The notes beneath the pieces were generated by a model that saw only the letters and a program-made list of their open reading frames with translations, was not told the origin of the DNA and made no database searches. From positions 104,092-168,091 of the forward strand of contig JAGYIQ010000010.1 of NCBI GenBank assembly GCA_018402565.1: a DNA stretch of 64,000 bases, given 5' to 3'. The position numbers and the translations under genes are program-made. The DNA is from Pirellulaceae bacterium (GTDB lineage: Bacteria > Planctomycetota > Planctomycetia > Pirellulales > Pirellulaceae). Shown here in pieces: positions 37,146 through 46,830 of the stretch; within the stretch, counting starts at the first letter, position 1, and each line of letters opens with the position of its first letter.

Positions 37146-37396
37146 TTCCTCTGTCCCCATTCCTCTGTCCATGTCTTCCGCGGCGATCATTACGCGGTGT
37201 GCGATCAAGATGCAGACCAGCAGAGACTGCTGGTTTACAGCCTGTCCCCATTCCTCTGTCCCCATTCCTCTGTCCATGTCTTCCGCGATCATTACGCGGC
37301 GTGCGATCAAGATGCAGACCAGCAGAGGCTGCTGGTTTACAGAGGCTGCTGGTTTACAGAGACTGCTGGTTTACAGGGGCTGCTGGTCTATAGCCG
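37146..37396. repeat. CTGCTGGTTTACAG and CCCATTCCTCTGTC repeats past the typA stop
   Basis: There are tandem TCCCCATTCCTCTG units and a duplicated ~100-bp segment (GCGATCATTACGCGG...GATGCAGACCAGCAGAG). The duplicate ends in four successive CTGCTGGTTTACAG half-sites after a full CCAGCAG/CTGCTGG hairpin. The array stops about 15 bp from the typA stop codon (minus strand). Apart from this, 36990-37409 shows no gene. Confidence 0.8.
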
Positions 37397-37409
37397 GTCA
37401 GGCGCCGCG

Positions 37410-39227
37410 TTAGTTCGTGACACGGCCCCGTCGGCGACGTTCGGACTCGGACAAGACGGCCTTGCGGATACGGATCGATTTCGGCGTGATCTCCACCCAC
37501 TCGTCGTCCTCGATGTACTCGAGCGCTTCTTCCAATGACATCTTCCGCGGCGGCTTCAGGACAATGTTCTCGTCACTGCCCGCGGCTCGCACGTTCGTCA
37601 ATTGTTTCTCTTTGGTCGGGTTCACCGGCAAGTCGTTGTCCCGACAGTGCTCGCCCACGACCATCCCCTCGTAGACCTCGTCGCCATGCGAAACGAACAT
37701 TTCACCCCGAGCCTGGAGGTTGAACAGCGAGTAGCCCACGGCCTTGCCGCTGACGTTGGAGATCAACGCACCGTTCTGGCGACCAGGCAATTTGCCATCG
37801 ACCACGCGATACTCTTTGAAGCGGTGGTTCATCACGATCGTGCCCTTGGTCGCGTTCAACAACCGAGCCCGCAGGCCGATCAGCCCGCGCGAGGGGATGT
37901 CGAAATGAGCGATCGTCTGCTCGCTGCGACTGGTCATTTCGATCAAGTCACCGCGTCGATTCCCAATCGCTTCCATGACCGATCCGAAGTACTCCGTCGG
38001 CACGTGCACCACCAAGTGCTCCGACGGCTCCATCCGCACGCCATTTTCGATCTTTGTCAAAACTTGTGGCTTGCCGACACTCAGCTCAAAGCCCTCGCGC
38101 CGCATCGTTTCAATCAGCACCGACAAGTGCAAAACGCCGCGACCCGAGACCGCGTACTTGTCGCCCTGCTCGGTTTCCTCCACACGCAGAGCAACGTTTC
38201 GCTCCAATTCCTTGAACAATCGCAAGCGCAACTGGCGACCCGTCACGTATTTGCCATCACGTCCCACCAGCGGTGAGGAATTGATCGTGAACATCATCTG
38301 CAAAGTCGGTTGATCCACGGCAGTCCGCGGCAACGGTTGCGGGAAACTCGGGTCAGTGATCGTATCGCCAATATCGGCCTTCTGCAGACCGACCAACGCC
38401 ACGATGTCACCCGAATACGCCTCGGCGACTTCCGTCCGCCCCAACTTGTCAAAGACAAAGACCTTGGCCACCTTCTCTTGATGGATCGACCCGTCCGCGA
38501 CGATCACCGACACGGTATCGTTTTTACTCACCGTGCCCGACTCGATACGTCCGATCATGATCCGACCGACGTACTCGGACCAATCCAAGGTCGTGATCCG
38601 CATGCGGAACTGGGGCCGCGGGTCGATCTTCGGCGGCGGCACATGTTTCAGCACCAAGTCCAGGATCGGTTCCATCGAATTGCCGTCTGGATCGTCCAAG
38701 GAATACTTGGCAAAGCCCGCCTTGGCCGAGGCAAACACGTGGCAGAACGACTCCCAATGCGAGTCCCCACCCAACTCCACGATCAGCGCCAACGTCTCGT
38801 CGACCACTTCCATCGCCCGAGCGTCCGGGCGGTCGATCTTGTTGATGACCACGATCGGCCGAATGCCGTGCTCCAAAGCCTTGGACAATACAAACCGAGT
38901 CTGCGGCATGGGCCCCTCGGCCGCGTCCACCAACACCAAGGCACCGTCGGCCATCTGCAACACCCGCTCGACCTCGCCCCCAAAGTCGGCGTGGCCCGGC
39001 GTGTCGATAATGTTGATCTTGGTCCCCTTGTACGGAATCGCGATGTTCTTGGCCAAGATCGTGATGCCACGCTCCCGCTCCAAGTCGTTCGAATCCAAGA
39101 TCCGCTCGCCTTCCAACTGCGAGTCACGAAACTGCCCACTCTGCCTCAGCAAACAGTCCACCAAGGTGGTCTTGCCATGGTCGACGTGGGCGATGATCAC
39201 CAAGTTACGAATGGATTCGCGATTCAT
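37410..39227 (-). CDS. typA: Translational GTPase TypA/BipA
   Basis: This 605-residue ribosome-associated GTPase is needed for stress and cold adaptation and late ribosome assembly. GTPase motifs: G1 AHVDHGKTTL (13-22), G2 in RERGITI, G3 DTPGHADF, G4 NKIDRPDA. After the G domain come the EF-Tu-like beta-barrel domain II, the EF-G-like domains III/V, and the TypA-specific C-terminal domain (SRGLIGLRARLLNATKGTI, NQ-type GRQNGALISNVSGKAVGYSL, SHGDEVYEGMVVGEH). It is of normal length, with no anomaly. ATG is at 39227. Confidence 0.97.
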   Translation of the reverse strand: MNRESIRNLVIIAHVDHGKTTLVDCLLRQSGQFRDSQLEGERILDSNDLERERGITILAKNIAIPYKGTKINIIDTPGHADFGGEVERVLQMADGALVLVDAAEGPMPQTRFVLSKALEHGIRPIVVINKIDRPDARAMEVVDETLALIVELGGDSHWESFCHVFASAKAGFAKYSLDDPDGNSMEPILDLVLKHVPPPKIDPRPQFRMRITTLDWSEYVGRIMIGRIESGTVSKNDTVSVIVADGSIHQEKVAKVFVFDKLGRTEVAEAYSGDIVALVGLQKADIGDTITDPSFPQPLPRTAVDQPTLQMMFTINSSPLVGRDGKYVTGRQLRLRLFKELERNVALRVEETEQGDKYAVSGRGVLHLSVLIETMRREGFELSVGKPQVLTKIENGVRMEPSEHLVVHVPTEYFGSVMEAIGNRRGDLIEMTSRSEQTIAHFDIPSRGLIGLRARLLNATKGTIVMNHRFKEYRVVDGKLPGRQNGALISNVSGKAVGYSLFNLQARGEMFVSHGDEVYEGMVVGEHCRDNDLPVNPTKEKQLTNVRAAGSDENIVLKPPRKMSLEEALEYIEDDEWVEITPKSIRIRKAVLSESERRRRGRVTN

Positions 39228-39294
39228 AAATCATACTAATGGATGGGACACGGCAACCCGACCAATCGCGGTCGGATTCGCCGCATATCGTCCG

Positions 39295-40599
39295 CTATTT
39301 CGCCCCAATCGCATAGAGGGCGTCAAAAGACCGAATATACACGCGGTCGCCCATAATCACCGGCGAGGCGGCAACCGGTTCCCCCATCGCGTTCTGTGAT
39401 AAAACCTTAAAGTCTGCGCCGGTTTGCAGGACCGTAATCACGCCTTGACGGCTAGTAATCAGCCATCGATCGCCCGACAGGACCGGTGAGGCCCGGTGGT
39501 TATGCCCGTTCGTCCGCTCGTTGTACAGCACTTCGCCTGTCTTGGCATCCAAACAAACGACAATCCCGTTCTCGCGACAAAGGTAGACAAAGTCCTGCGT
39601 AACCACCGGCGATGGAACGTCCGGGGTCACTCGATCCGCCGTCCAGGCAATGTACTCGCTGTTCGTAATGTCGCCCTCGCCGCCCGGTCGGATCGCCACC
39701 ACCGGACCGCCCTTGGCCGTCGGCACCACGATCAAACCCGGTCCCACCGCTGGCGAAGCCACAAACCGCAGGTACTCGTTATAGTTGGCCTTCGGGTTCA
39801 AGCCGCCGCACCGCCAGACCTCGCGGCCCGTCGCCAAATCATGACCCGTCACATAGTCAGCACCGTGGCAGATCATGTACTGGTAGGTCCCATCGTCGTA
39901 GATGACCGGCGATGCGTACGAATGTTTGTTCTCGGAGATGGCGTCGGTCGTCCGAGTCACCTGCCATTTCTGCTCGCCCGTCGCGGCATCCAAAGCCGCC
40001 AACACCCCCACGCTCGGGTCGTGGTTCCACTCGCCGTGGATCAACTGCAAGTACAGCACGCCGTCGTGCATCACCGGCGTCGAAGTCATGCCGAACTGGA
40101 TCTCGAACTTGCCGTAGTCCTCCTGCAACGCCCGCCGCCAGACCTCCTGGCCGTCCACGGTGAAACACACCAGCGACCCGTCGCCGAACATGGCCCACAC
40201 ATGGCGGCCATCGGTGATCGGCGATGGCGAGGCCGAGTTCCCTTCGTCGACCCGAGCGGTTTGGTTGCCGGTCGCGACTTTTCGGTTCCACAGTTCCTGT
40301 CCACTGGTGGAGAAGCACATCAGGTGCAGGTCGTCCCCAGCCGCCGTGGTCAGAAAGATCTTCTCGCCCGCAATCACGGGCGTGGAACCCGCCGGACCCG
40401 GCAGCGGCACTCGGAACAGCACGTTCTTCTCGTTGGACCACTCCGACGGAAACTGACTGGCGGCCACAATGCCCGTACCCTCAGGGCCACGCCACTGCGG
40501 CCACAGGTCCTGAGCACCCGCCGACGCTTGGCTGGCAGCGACCAAAGCCCACAAGCCCAAACCGATCTGCCAACCGCGGATCCAACTCCCACAACGCAT
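39295..40599 (-). CDS. Exported PQQ-like beta-propeller protein
   Basis: This 434-residue protein has a Sec signal peptide (GWQIGLGLWALVAASQASAGA, residues about 8-28) with cleavage before QDLWPQWRGPEGTG. The WPQWRGP start is typical of planctomycete PQQ-propeller proteins. Repeated blades carry the Trp-docking form LxALDAATGEQKW, CFSTSGQELW, CLDAKTGEVLY and GHDLATGREVW. Catalytic residues of quinoprotein dehydrogenases are not evident, so it may be a structural or BamB-like propeller. ATG at 40599 is chosen; the longer frame to 40689 adds a Gly-rich segment without a ribosome site. Confidence 0.85.
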   Translation of the reverse strand: MRCGSWIRGWQIGLGLWALVAASQASAGAQDLWPQWRGPEGTGIVAASQFPSEWSNEKNVLFRVPLPGPAGSTPVIAGEKIFLTTAAGDDLHLMCFSTSGQELWNRKVATGNQTARVDEGNSASPSPITDGRHVWAMFGDGSLVCFTVDGQEVWRRALQEDYGKFEIQFGMTSTPVMHDGVLYLQLIHGEWNHDPSVGVLAALDAATGEQKWQVTRTTDAISENKHSYASPVIYDDGTYQYMICHGADYVTGHDLATGREVWRCGGLNPKANYNEYLRFVASPAVGPGLIVVPTAKGGPVVAIRPGGEGDITNSEYIAWTADRVTPDVPSPVVTQDFVYLCRENGIVVCLDAKTGEVLYNERTNGHNHRASPVLSGDRWLITSRQGVITVLQTGADFKVLSQNAMGEPVAASPVIMGDRVYIRSFDALYAIGAK

Positions 40600-40827
40600 G
40601 TTCCAACTCCAAGAAATGGTCGTTCCAACACCCCCGCCGCCCGCAGTAAATACCCCACCGAGCCTAGCCAACCCGCCGCCCCTTGTCAATCAATCTCCCC
40701 GGGGAACACCGCCCAGTTCCGCTCAGTGGCGAATCGCAGCTCGCGATTGTTCGACGGGAGCGATTCATGTAAAATACATTGGCAAATGTCGATACTTGGT
40801 CGCTGGGGGCAATACGAGTTTCCGTCG

Positions 40828-40977
40828 ATGAATCAAATCCCATCCTTTGTGCCGAACTATTCGGTTGCCGACTACCAAACTTGGCCCGGCGACTGGGAAC
40901 TTTGGAATGGAGTGCCCATCGCCATGGGGCCGTCCCCGTTCTTGCCCCACGGGGCGTTAGCTGCCACCTTGGCCTAG
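40828..40977 (+). pseudogene. Truncated Uma2-family nuclease fragment
   Basis: Forty-nine residues read YSVADYQTWPGDWELWNGVPIAMGPSP, the N-terminal signature of Uma2 (DUF820) restriction-endonuclease-fold proteins. A stop then follows at LAATLA. The PD-(D/E)xK core that should come after is absent. It is therefore a remnant, not a working gene. Confidence 0.7.
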
Positions 40978-41111
40978 TGCTTTGTCACCATCGAGACTGG
41001 CGGTGGCCGTTTTTTGCGAGTTTTCTGATTTTGGCGGCAGTTCTGTGTGTTGGTTTGGAGAAACGAACGAGCCCACGTGGTGTTTGTAAGAAGTGGATCA
41101 GGAGATTTGAG

Positions 41112-41240
41112 ATGGAACGTGGCTTTTTTGGGAAGAGGTATCCAAGCCTTGTGTTTGGTGTGGTCTGTGGGACCTACCCCATGCAGTTGATTGTTTTTGG
41201 ATTTGTGGTTGTGCCGTACTACTGGCTGTCCCAGCCATAA
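41112..41240 (+). CDS. Possible small membrane protein (42 residues)
   Basis: An AGGAG ribosome site stands 7 nt before the ATG. The peptide has a positively charged start (MERGFFGKRY) and two hydrophobic stretches (SLVFGVVCG and LIVFGFVVVPYYWL). No homolog is recognised. It lies in repeat-rich debris, so coding status is uncertain. Confidence 0.3.
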   Translation: MERGFFGKRYPSLVFGVVCGTYPMQLIVFGFVVVPYYWLSQP

Positions 41241-41274
41241 GTGACCCGGTTTCCAAAACAATTTTGCAAGCAAG

Positions 41275-41985
41275 GCCCTGATTGCAAGCCGCCCGGTGTC
41301 GTTCCATTCAAGCGGAGCGGCGCAAGCCGCCCGGTGTCGATCCATTCAAGCGGAGCGGCGCAAGCCGCCCGGTGTCGGTCCATTTAAGCGGAGCGGCGCA
41401 AGCCGCCCGGTGTCGGTCCATTTAAGCGGAGCGCGCAAGCCGCCCGGTGTCACCCCATTTAAGCGAGCGCGTAAGCCGCCGCGTCGATCCGGCAATCGCT
41501 CAACACTTGATATCATCGCCGGTGAAACACGGCCGCATCTTCGGTGTCTTGCCCGATCATGCATCGCGAGCCGGTGACCGGGCGGCGGTGCCGCCCGCTT
41601 CGGATGGGGAAACGGGGACCGGGCGGCTTGTGCCGCTCCGCTTGCAAGCCGCCCGGTGTCAGCTCCATTTAAGCCCAGACGCGCAAGCCGCCGGTGTCGG
41701 TCATTAAGCGGAGCGGCAAAGCCGCCCGGTGTCGGTACGGCGTTCGCTCCACACTTGATACCATCGCCGGCGAAACGACGGCCGCATCTTCGGTGTCATG
41801 CCCGGATCATGCACGCGAGCCGGGGACCGGGCGGCTGCGCCGCCCGCTTGGACTCAGACCGGGCGGCTTGCGCCGCTCCGCTCTGCGCCGCCCGGTGTCG
41901 ATCCATTTAAGCGTAGCGGCGCAAGCCGCCCGGTGTCGATCCATTTAAGCGATGCGGCGCAAGCCGCTCGGTGTCTACACAACGA
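41275..41985. repeat. ~38-bp tandem repeats (GCAAGCCGCCCGGTGTCGAT-type), two clusters
   Basis: Units with GCAAGCCGCCCGGTGTCG and CCATTTAAGCGGAGCGGC repeat about five times at 41275-41480 and about six more times at 41640-41985. The segment between (CACTTGATATCATCGCCGG... to ...GACCGGGCGG) is itself duplicated at about 41505 and 41750. No gene is seen. Confidence 0.85.
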
Positions 41986-41988
41986 GCG

Positions 41989-43221
41989 TGATTTTATGGA
42001 TGTTGGTGTATCAACGCCTGAAACCTGACGCGTCACTAGAAGCGGCCGTCAAGCATTTGTTGGAGACTCGTCCCTCGTACCTTCCGACTAACAAGCGGCT
42101 CTCTGACGGTACTCTTCGACCGCAACCGGGGATATGTGCCGCCCGTTCTCGCCTTCCCTTGACGTTGTTCAGTGGTTCGCAGGGGAAGTTAACCGAGCCA
42201 TTCTTTCAACGAGCAAGCCGTTGCTCGAGGGGCGATCGATTTATTTGATCGACGGTACGACGATGGCCCTAGCTCCAGAAGAAGAGCTGGAAATAGCATT
42301 TCCTCCGGCATCCAATCAGCATGGCAAAGGAGTCTGGCCCATCGCCCTATTGACGGTCTTTCACGAGCTCAGTAGTGGCTGCGCGACGTTGCCTGAAGTG
42401 GGCCCCATGTATGGCCCTCATGCGGTCTCGGAAACGCAGTTGGCTCGTCAAGGAATTGGAAAACTTCCAGCCCAATCGGTCGTCATGGCTGACTCCGGTT
42501 TTGAATTTTTGAGTCGCTTACGAAGCGGTGCGATATGGTCACGACTTTTCTGTTTCGAATGAATGCAGGAAATTTACTTCGCCATGTAAGCATGCAACTC
42601 TTACATCTACCACGTCCAACTCGAAGACCTATTCACTGAATTGGCTTCCACTGCTAAAAACCGCAAGACCCAACCAAGCTTGCCGGCAGATGCGGGTCAT
42701 TAATGCTGCACTTCACGAAATTGTCGTTAGCGAAAAGCTAGCCCTGTATATCGTGACAAGCTTAAGCAGGGATGCCACAACGGTAGCCGAACTTTTAAAC
42801 ATCGTGTCCAAGTGGAGTTCGATATCCGCAATCTGAAAGTGGTGCTCGATACGGAGAATATTTCGCGCCAAACGTCTGGACACTTTTTACAAAGAACTAT
42901 ACACATCCATCGTCGCTTACAATCTAGTTGGCCAGTTCAGGCGACAGGCAGCAGAGAGATTAACCAAGTCGAACCGCGAAAGATGAGTTTCGCGAACCTG
43001 GACGACGTTTCAAACGTTTCTGCTTCGGCATCTTCATACCGATCCCAAAAATTTGGCGTGAGGCGTTTGTAGTTGCGTTACATTACGCAACCAAAGACAA
43101 ACTACCCAACCGACCTGGACGAACTGCCAAACGTGAAGCCTACCAAAGGAGACCCAAAAACACTCAGTTTGAAAAACGAGAGAAACCAGCCTCCAAAATT
43201 ACGCCGAACGATCTAAAGTAA
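41989..43221 (+). pseudogene. IS4-family transposase remnant
   Basis: Collinear fragments in changing frames match an IS4-type DDE transposase. The N-terminus has VILWMLVYQRLKPDASLEAA. The first catalytic-Asp region is SIYLIDGTTMALAP, followed by AFPPASNQHGKGVWPIALL, TLPEVGPMYGPHAVSET and SVVMADSGFEFL (second Asp). The Y(2)R(3)E(6)-like C-terminal region is seen as VEFDIRNLKVVLDTENI and LYTSIVAYNLVGQFRRQAAE, ending RPGRTAKREAYQRRP. At least four frameshifts break it. No clear terminal inverted repeats were found. The element is inactive. Confidence 0.8.
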
Positions 43222-43929
43222 GTGCCATTGGGCTCACGCCACCGGCAGGGGTTGTGTCGGCCCTCCGGGCCTGGGTGCACCCGGGTTCGAAGAGGCCTCT
43301 TTTGGCTGAGTGTTTTCAACCAAGAACCAAGAACAAAGAACAAAGAACAAAGAACCTTGCTCGCTCCATCCGTGCTGGTTTCGATTACGATTACGAGCAC
43401 GAGCACGAGCAGAGCACGAGCACGATCAAGACGAATGATGGAACGTTCTATTGAGATAATGGCCGGGAGGATGCTGGCCGCGCAGCGGCATCGGTGTTCA
43501 TCTTGCCTTCTCATCCAATAACCTTCGCCCCTGATTCATCCGTGGCCATTCGTGTCCATCCGTGGCTCCAGTCTTAATAACCTCAGCCTGATCTCGCGCC
43601 ACTAGCCCCTAGCCGCCCCAACTCTACGCCCTACGCCCTACGCCCTACACCCTACACCCTACACCCTACGTCCTACACCCTACGCCCTACGCGCTGCGCC
43701 ACCCCAATTTTTCTGCCCAAAATCTTTCTGCCTCTTCCTAACCTTTGCGTCGGAAACGCCCCTTTGCCCCTCAACGCCCCAACCCTACGCCCTACGCCCT
43801 ACGCCCTACGCCCTACGCCCTACGCCCTACGCCCTACGCCCTACGCGTTTTGCCACCCCAATTTTTCTGCCCAGAATTTTTTTTGCCTGATCTCTTCTTG
43901 TCCACATCTTCTTGTCGCCCCCCCTGCGT
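43222..43929. repeat. Mixed repeat block: hexamer array, TGTCCATTCGTG-type unit, CCCTACG heptamers
   Basis: From left to right: a CAAGAACCAAGAACAAAGAA run (43318-43362), a CGAGCA-type hexamer array (43382-43431), a ~190-bp unit with GAATGATGGAACGTTCTATT...CATTCGTGTCCATCCGTGGC (43434-43620), heptamer arrays of CCCTACG or variants (43628-43695 and 43788-43848), and two CAATTTTTCTGCCCA motifs. Several small ORFs arise only from these repeats. Confidence 0.85.
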
Positions 43930-45576
43930 TCAACCCCGGCCTTTTTTGCGTTTCTGGAGCCTGTGTCGGTCGACTTCGGTTTCGGTCAAAAAACCCCAGT
44001 CCAACGCTTGGTCCTGCTCGTAGTTCTTGCCCAACTGCAGGGCCGTCAACGCTTTACTCATTTCGTAACCCAAATAAAACGCGTGACTGGGGTCCAGGTT
44101 CGACGGCTCGGCCGCCACAATCTGGTCAAACAACTCAAACGGGTCCCGCGCCACCCAATAATGACCGCCGCCTAAACAGGCAATATTTCCATCCACCAAA
44201 AATAGACGAAAATTCCAGTCGCGGATTTCACCAGCCATCCGTTGCAGCAGCTCCGGATCCTGTCGCCGCAGTCGACCGTCCCGCAACATAACCAAGTCCG
44301 TCGATAACCGTTTGGGTGGCACCCGCTGATGGATGCTGTGATACGTCAACCGCCGCCCCAAATCCAGTTCGCGCACGGAGGACTGGGCCCAGGAGATGAC
44401 TTGCGTGGTCAGGACGCTGCGGATCTGCAGTTCTTGGCAGAAGCCTAACAACAGGAGATTGACGCCCGCCGAGTCCACGTCGGTCAACTCGGTCAAGTTG
44501 CCCACACCCATCATCATGTTGAACTCGGGCCACCGCTGCCGAGCGGCATGGTAGCGTTGCAACGAGTCCGCAAAGCCGAACCCGATCGGCTCCAAGATCG
44601 GATCAATCCGAAACGGCACCCCCGCCGCCAACAAGGCCTCGATCGTCCGCTCCAGCGACTCGGGATCACGCGGTTGATCCGGGATCGCCACGACCTCCAC
44701 GCCCCAATCTCCAGCCGCCGCCAAATTGCTGCTGTTGACACTCAGGACCAACTCGGCACCCGCCCGAGTGGCCGCGGCGATCTCGACCGGATTCAACGAG
44801 TCCACACTGACGCGGCACCCCAGGTCCCTGACCGCACGGACGGCGTCGGCGACGCCACTCCATTCGAAGCCGGGCTCGCAGCCGATGTCGATCACGTCCG
44901 CCCCCGCCCCGCGGAGCCGCAGCGCGTGTTCCACCAACTCCGCCAAGCGGAGCTGAGGCGCGTGGTTGATCTCCGCCACAATCTCGATGTCCCACACATC
45001 CAGCGACGCGGGCTGGCCGGCTCGCCCGAACCACTGCGGCAGATCCCGCAAGTCCCGCGGCCCACGTGCCACAGCGACCCCCAATTGTTCGGCCAAAGGC
45101 CCCAATTCGCCGCGGCAGTAACCGGGGAGCACCACCAGTTCGGTGTCCGGCGGGATGTCCAACCGAGCGGCCACCCAGGGCACACTCAACAGCGCGGCCA
45201 CCGTGATCGGCATGACTTGCACGGTGTACTCCCAGCCCATCTCACGAGCCAATCGCTCGATCTCGCTCCGCAACGCGGGCTCGGCCAATCGCCCCGTCAC
45301 GAAGTGCAACCGCCGCTGGCCACTCCACCCCAGGCCCTCGGTGGGGGCTGACGGCACGGTCGGTCCGCCAAGCGGCTGTCCCTGCCCGTCCGTCGGCCGC
45401 GAATCGGCGGCGGAACCCCGGTCGGGCGCTCCTCCCCCGAGCGACTCTGTGTCAAATTCTCCCGATCCCAATTCTGCTCGCTTCCCGATCGCCCGCCCGA
45501 CGTAGAAAAAACACCACCGCCAATCACCGATTGCCGCGGCGTCGGTTAAACTAGAGACGGCTGTGACGGTCGCCAC
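43930..45576 (-). CDS. Dihydropteroate synthase-like protein (tetrahydromethanopterin C1-branch type)
   Basis: This 548-residue protein resembles the DHPS-related family found in archaea, methylotrophs and planctomycetes rather than folate FolP. The N-terminal ~85 residues are non-conserved. A domain starting LHFVTGRLAEPALRSEIERLA follows, then a TIM-barrel pterin-binding region: GADVIDIGCEPGFEW, RVSVDSLNPVEIAAATRAGA, LVLSVNSSN and FNMMMGVGNLTELTDVDSAG. The C-terminal third has FLVDGNIACLGGGHYWVARDPFELFDQI. It is predicted to be cytosolic and to act in H4MPT cofactor biosynthesis. The start is GTG at 45576 with weak support. It is divergent from the M20 peptidase gene. Confidence 0.75.
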   Translation of the reverse strand: MATVTAVSSLTDAAAIGDWRWCFFYVGRAIGKRAELGSGEFDTESLGGGAPDRGSAADSRPTDGQGQPLGGPTVPSAPTEGLGWSGQRRLHFVTGRLAEPALRSEIERLAREMGWEYTVQVMPITVAALLSVPWVAARLDIPPDTELVVLPGYCRGELGPLAEQLGVAVARGPRDLRDLPQWFGRAGQPASLDVWDIEIVAEINHAPQLRLAELVEHALRLRGAGADVIDIGCEPGFEWSGVADAVRAVRDLGCRVSVDSLNPVEIAAATRAGAELVLSVNSSNLAAAGDWGVEVVAIPDQPRDPESLERTIEALLAAGVPFRIDPILEPIGFGFADSLQRYHAARQRWPEFNMMMGVGNLTELTDVDSAGVNLLLLGFCQELQIRSVLTTQVISWAQSSVRELDLGRRLTYHSIHQRVPPKRLSTDLVMLRDGRLRRQDPELLQRMAGEIRDWNFRLFLVDGNIACLGGGHYWVARDPFELFDQIVAAEPSNLDPSHAFYLGYEMSKALTALQLGKNYEQDQALDWGFLTETEVDRHRLQKRKKGRG

Positions 45577-45648
45577 CTTAACCTTCTCAGCTTAACCGCG
45601 GATGGCAGTCCCCAAAAGTACTTTGTCCCTAGAAAGGCTCGCGCGGCC

Positions 45649-46809
45649 ATGAAGAATTCCAAGGCCCTCCGCTACCTACGCCGTTTGATCCGCTTCGAGT
45701 CAACCAGCCACCTGAGCAACCGTACGATCTCCAAATTCCTCGAGATCAAACTGCTCAAGCACGGCTTTTTTGTGGAAAAAGTCCGCTACCGCGACGCCAA
45801 CAAGGTGACCAAGGTCAATCTGATCGCCAAGAAGGGGACCGGCACCGGCGGCCTCGCCTACTTCGGTCATACCGACACCGTCCCCGCCCCGAACTGGTTC
45901 ACTCGCAAGGCCACTCCCTACCAACCTGTCGTCAGCCAGGGTCGACTGTACGGCCGCGGCGCCTGCGACATGAAGGGCTCCATTGCCTGCATGTTGGACG
46001 CCGCCCAACAGGTCCCCTTCGAGAAGATGACCCAACCGCTGTACTTGGTGCTGACGGCCGACGAGGAGATCGGGTTCGGCGGCGCGAAGAAGGTGGTCGA
46101 AGAGTCCAAACTTTACCGCGAAATGATTCATCATGGGACGGTCGGCGTGATCGGCGAGCCGACGGAGCTGCAGATCGTCAACTCGCACAAAGGCTCCTGC
46201 ACGATGCGGTTCCGAACCCTGGGCAAGGCGGCTCACTCCAGTACCCGCGAGGGCAAAAGCGCCAACTGGAGCATGATCCCGTTCCTGCACGAACTGTGGA
46301 AGATCCGCGAAGAGACCGAGACCGTCACCGATTGGTCAGACGATCGCTTCAACCCGCCCACCATGACCATGAACTTGATCATGTCGGATAACAATGCCGC
46401 GGTGAATGTGACCAGTCCCCGCTGCGATGTACAAGCTTACATTCGGCCGATGCCGGGCATGGACTGCGAACCGCTGATCAAGCGGATCAGTCAAGCGGCC
46501 AAAAAATACGAGGTCGATATGATGGTGAAGCGGAACTGCGAGGCGTTCTGGAGCGACCCGCAGTCGGACCTGGTCAAGCAGACCCAGGCCATCATGGGCT
46601 TGAAGTCCGTGGAGACCGTCGGCTACGCCACCGACGGCGGCGTGCTGACCGAAATGGAGCACAAGATCATATTTGGGCCCGGCAGCATCGCTCAAGCACA
46701 CACGATCCAAGAGTTCATTTCGCTGGAGCAAATGCGACTGGGCATTGCAGCTTTCCGGCAATTGATCGATCATTACTGCTGTGGCTTGCCCGTCCAACCG
46801 ATCCGCTGA
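45649..46809 (+). CDS. M20-family deacylase (ArgE/DapE-like)
   Basis: This 386-residue zinc hydrolase has FGHTDTVPAPNW (first metal His-x-Asp, about residue 75), GRGACDMKGSIACML (bridging Asp, about 105), ADEEIGFGGAKK (catalytic Glu pair, about 143), GEPTELQIVNSHKG, the lid/dimerisation domain (about 185-300) and a C-terminal TDGGVLTEMEHKIIFGPGSIAQAHTIQEF (third metal His). This layout fits acetylornithine deacetylase or succinyl-DAP desuccinylase. The next gene, 21 nt downstream, encodes an ArgA-like acetyltransferase, which favours a role in arginine rather than lysine metabolism. The exact substrate is inferred. Confidence 0.87.
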   Translation: MKNSKALRYLRRLIRFESTSHLSNRTISKFLEIKLLKHGFFVEKVRYRDANKVTKVNLIAKKGTGTGGLAYFGHTDTVPAPNWFTRKATPYQPVVSQGRLYGRGACDMKGSIACMLDAAQQVPFEKMTQPLYLVLTADEEIGFGGAKKVVEESKLYREMIHHGTVGVIGEPTELQIVNSHKGSCTMRFRTLGKAAHSSTREGKSANWSMIPFLHELWKIREETETVTDWSDDRFNPPTMTMNLIMSDNNAAVNVTSPRCDVQAYIRPMPGMDCEPLIKRISQAAKKYEVDMMVKRNCEAFWSDPQSDLVKQTQAIMGLKSVETVGYATDGGVLTEMEHKIIFGPGSIAQAHTIQEFISLEQMRLGIAAFRQLIDHYCCGLPVQPIR

Positions 46810-46830
46810 ACCTTGGAACCCCACGACCGC

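Noticed and set aside
40779..41111. The longer ORF upstream of the 42-residue candidate membrane protein
   Set aside because: It overlaps the Uma2 remnant in another frame and has no start signal; only the downstream ATG with AGGAG is plausible.
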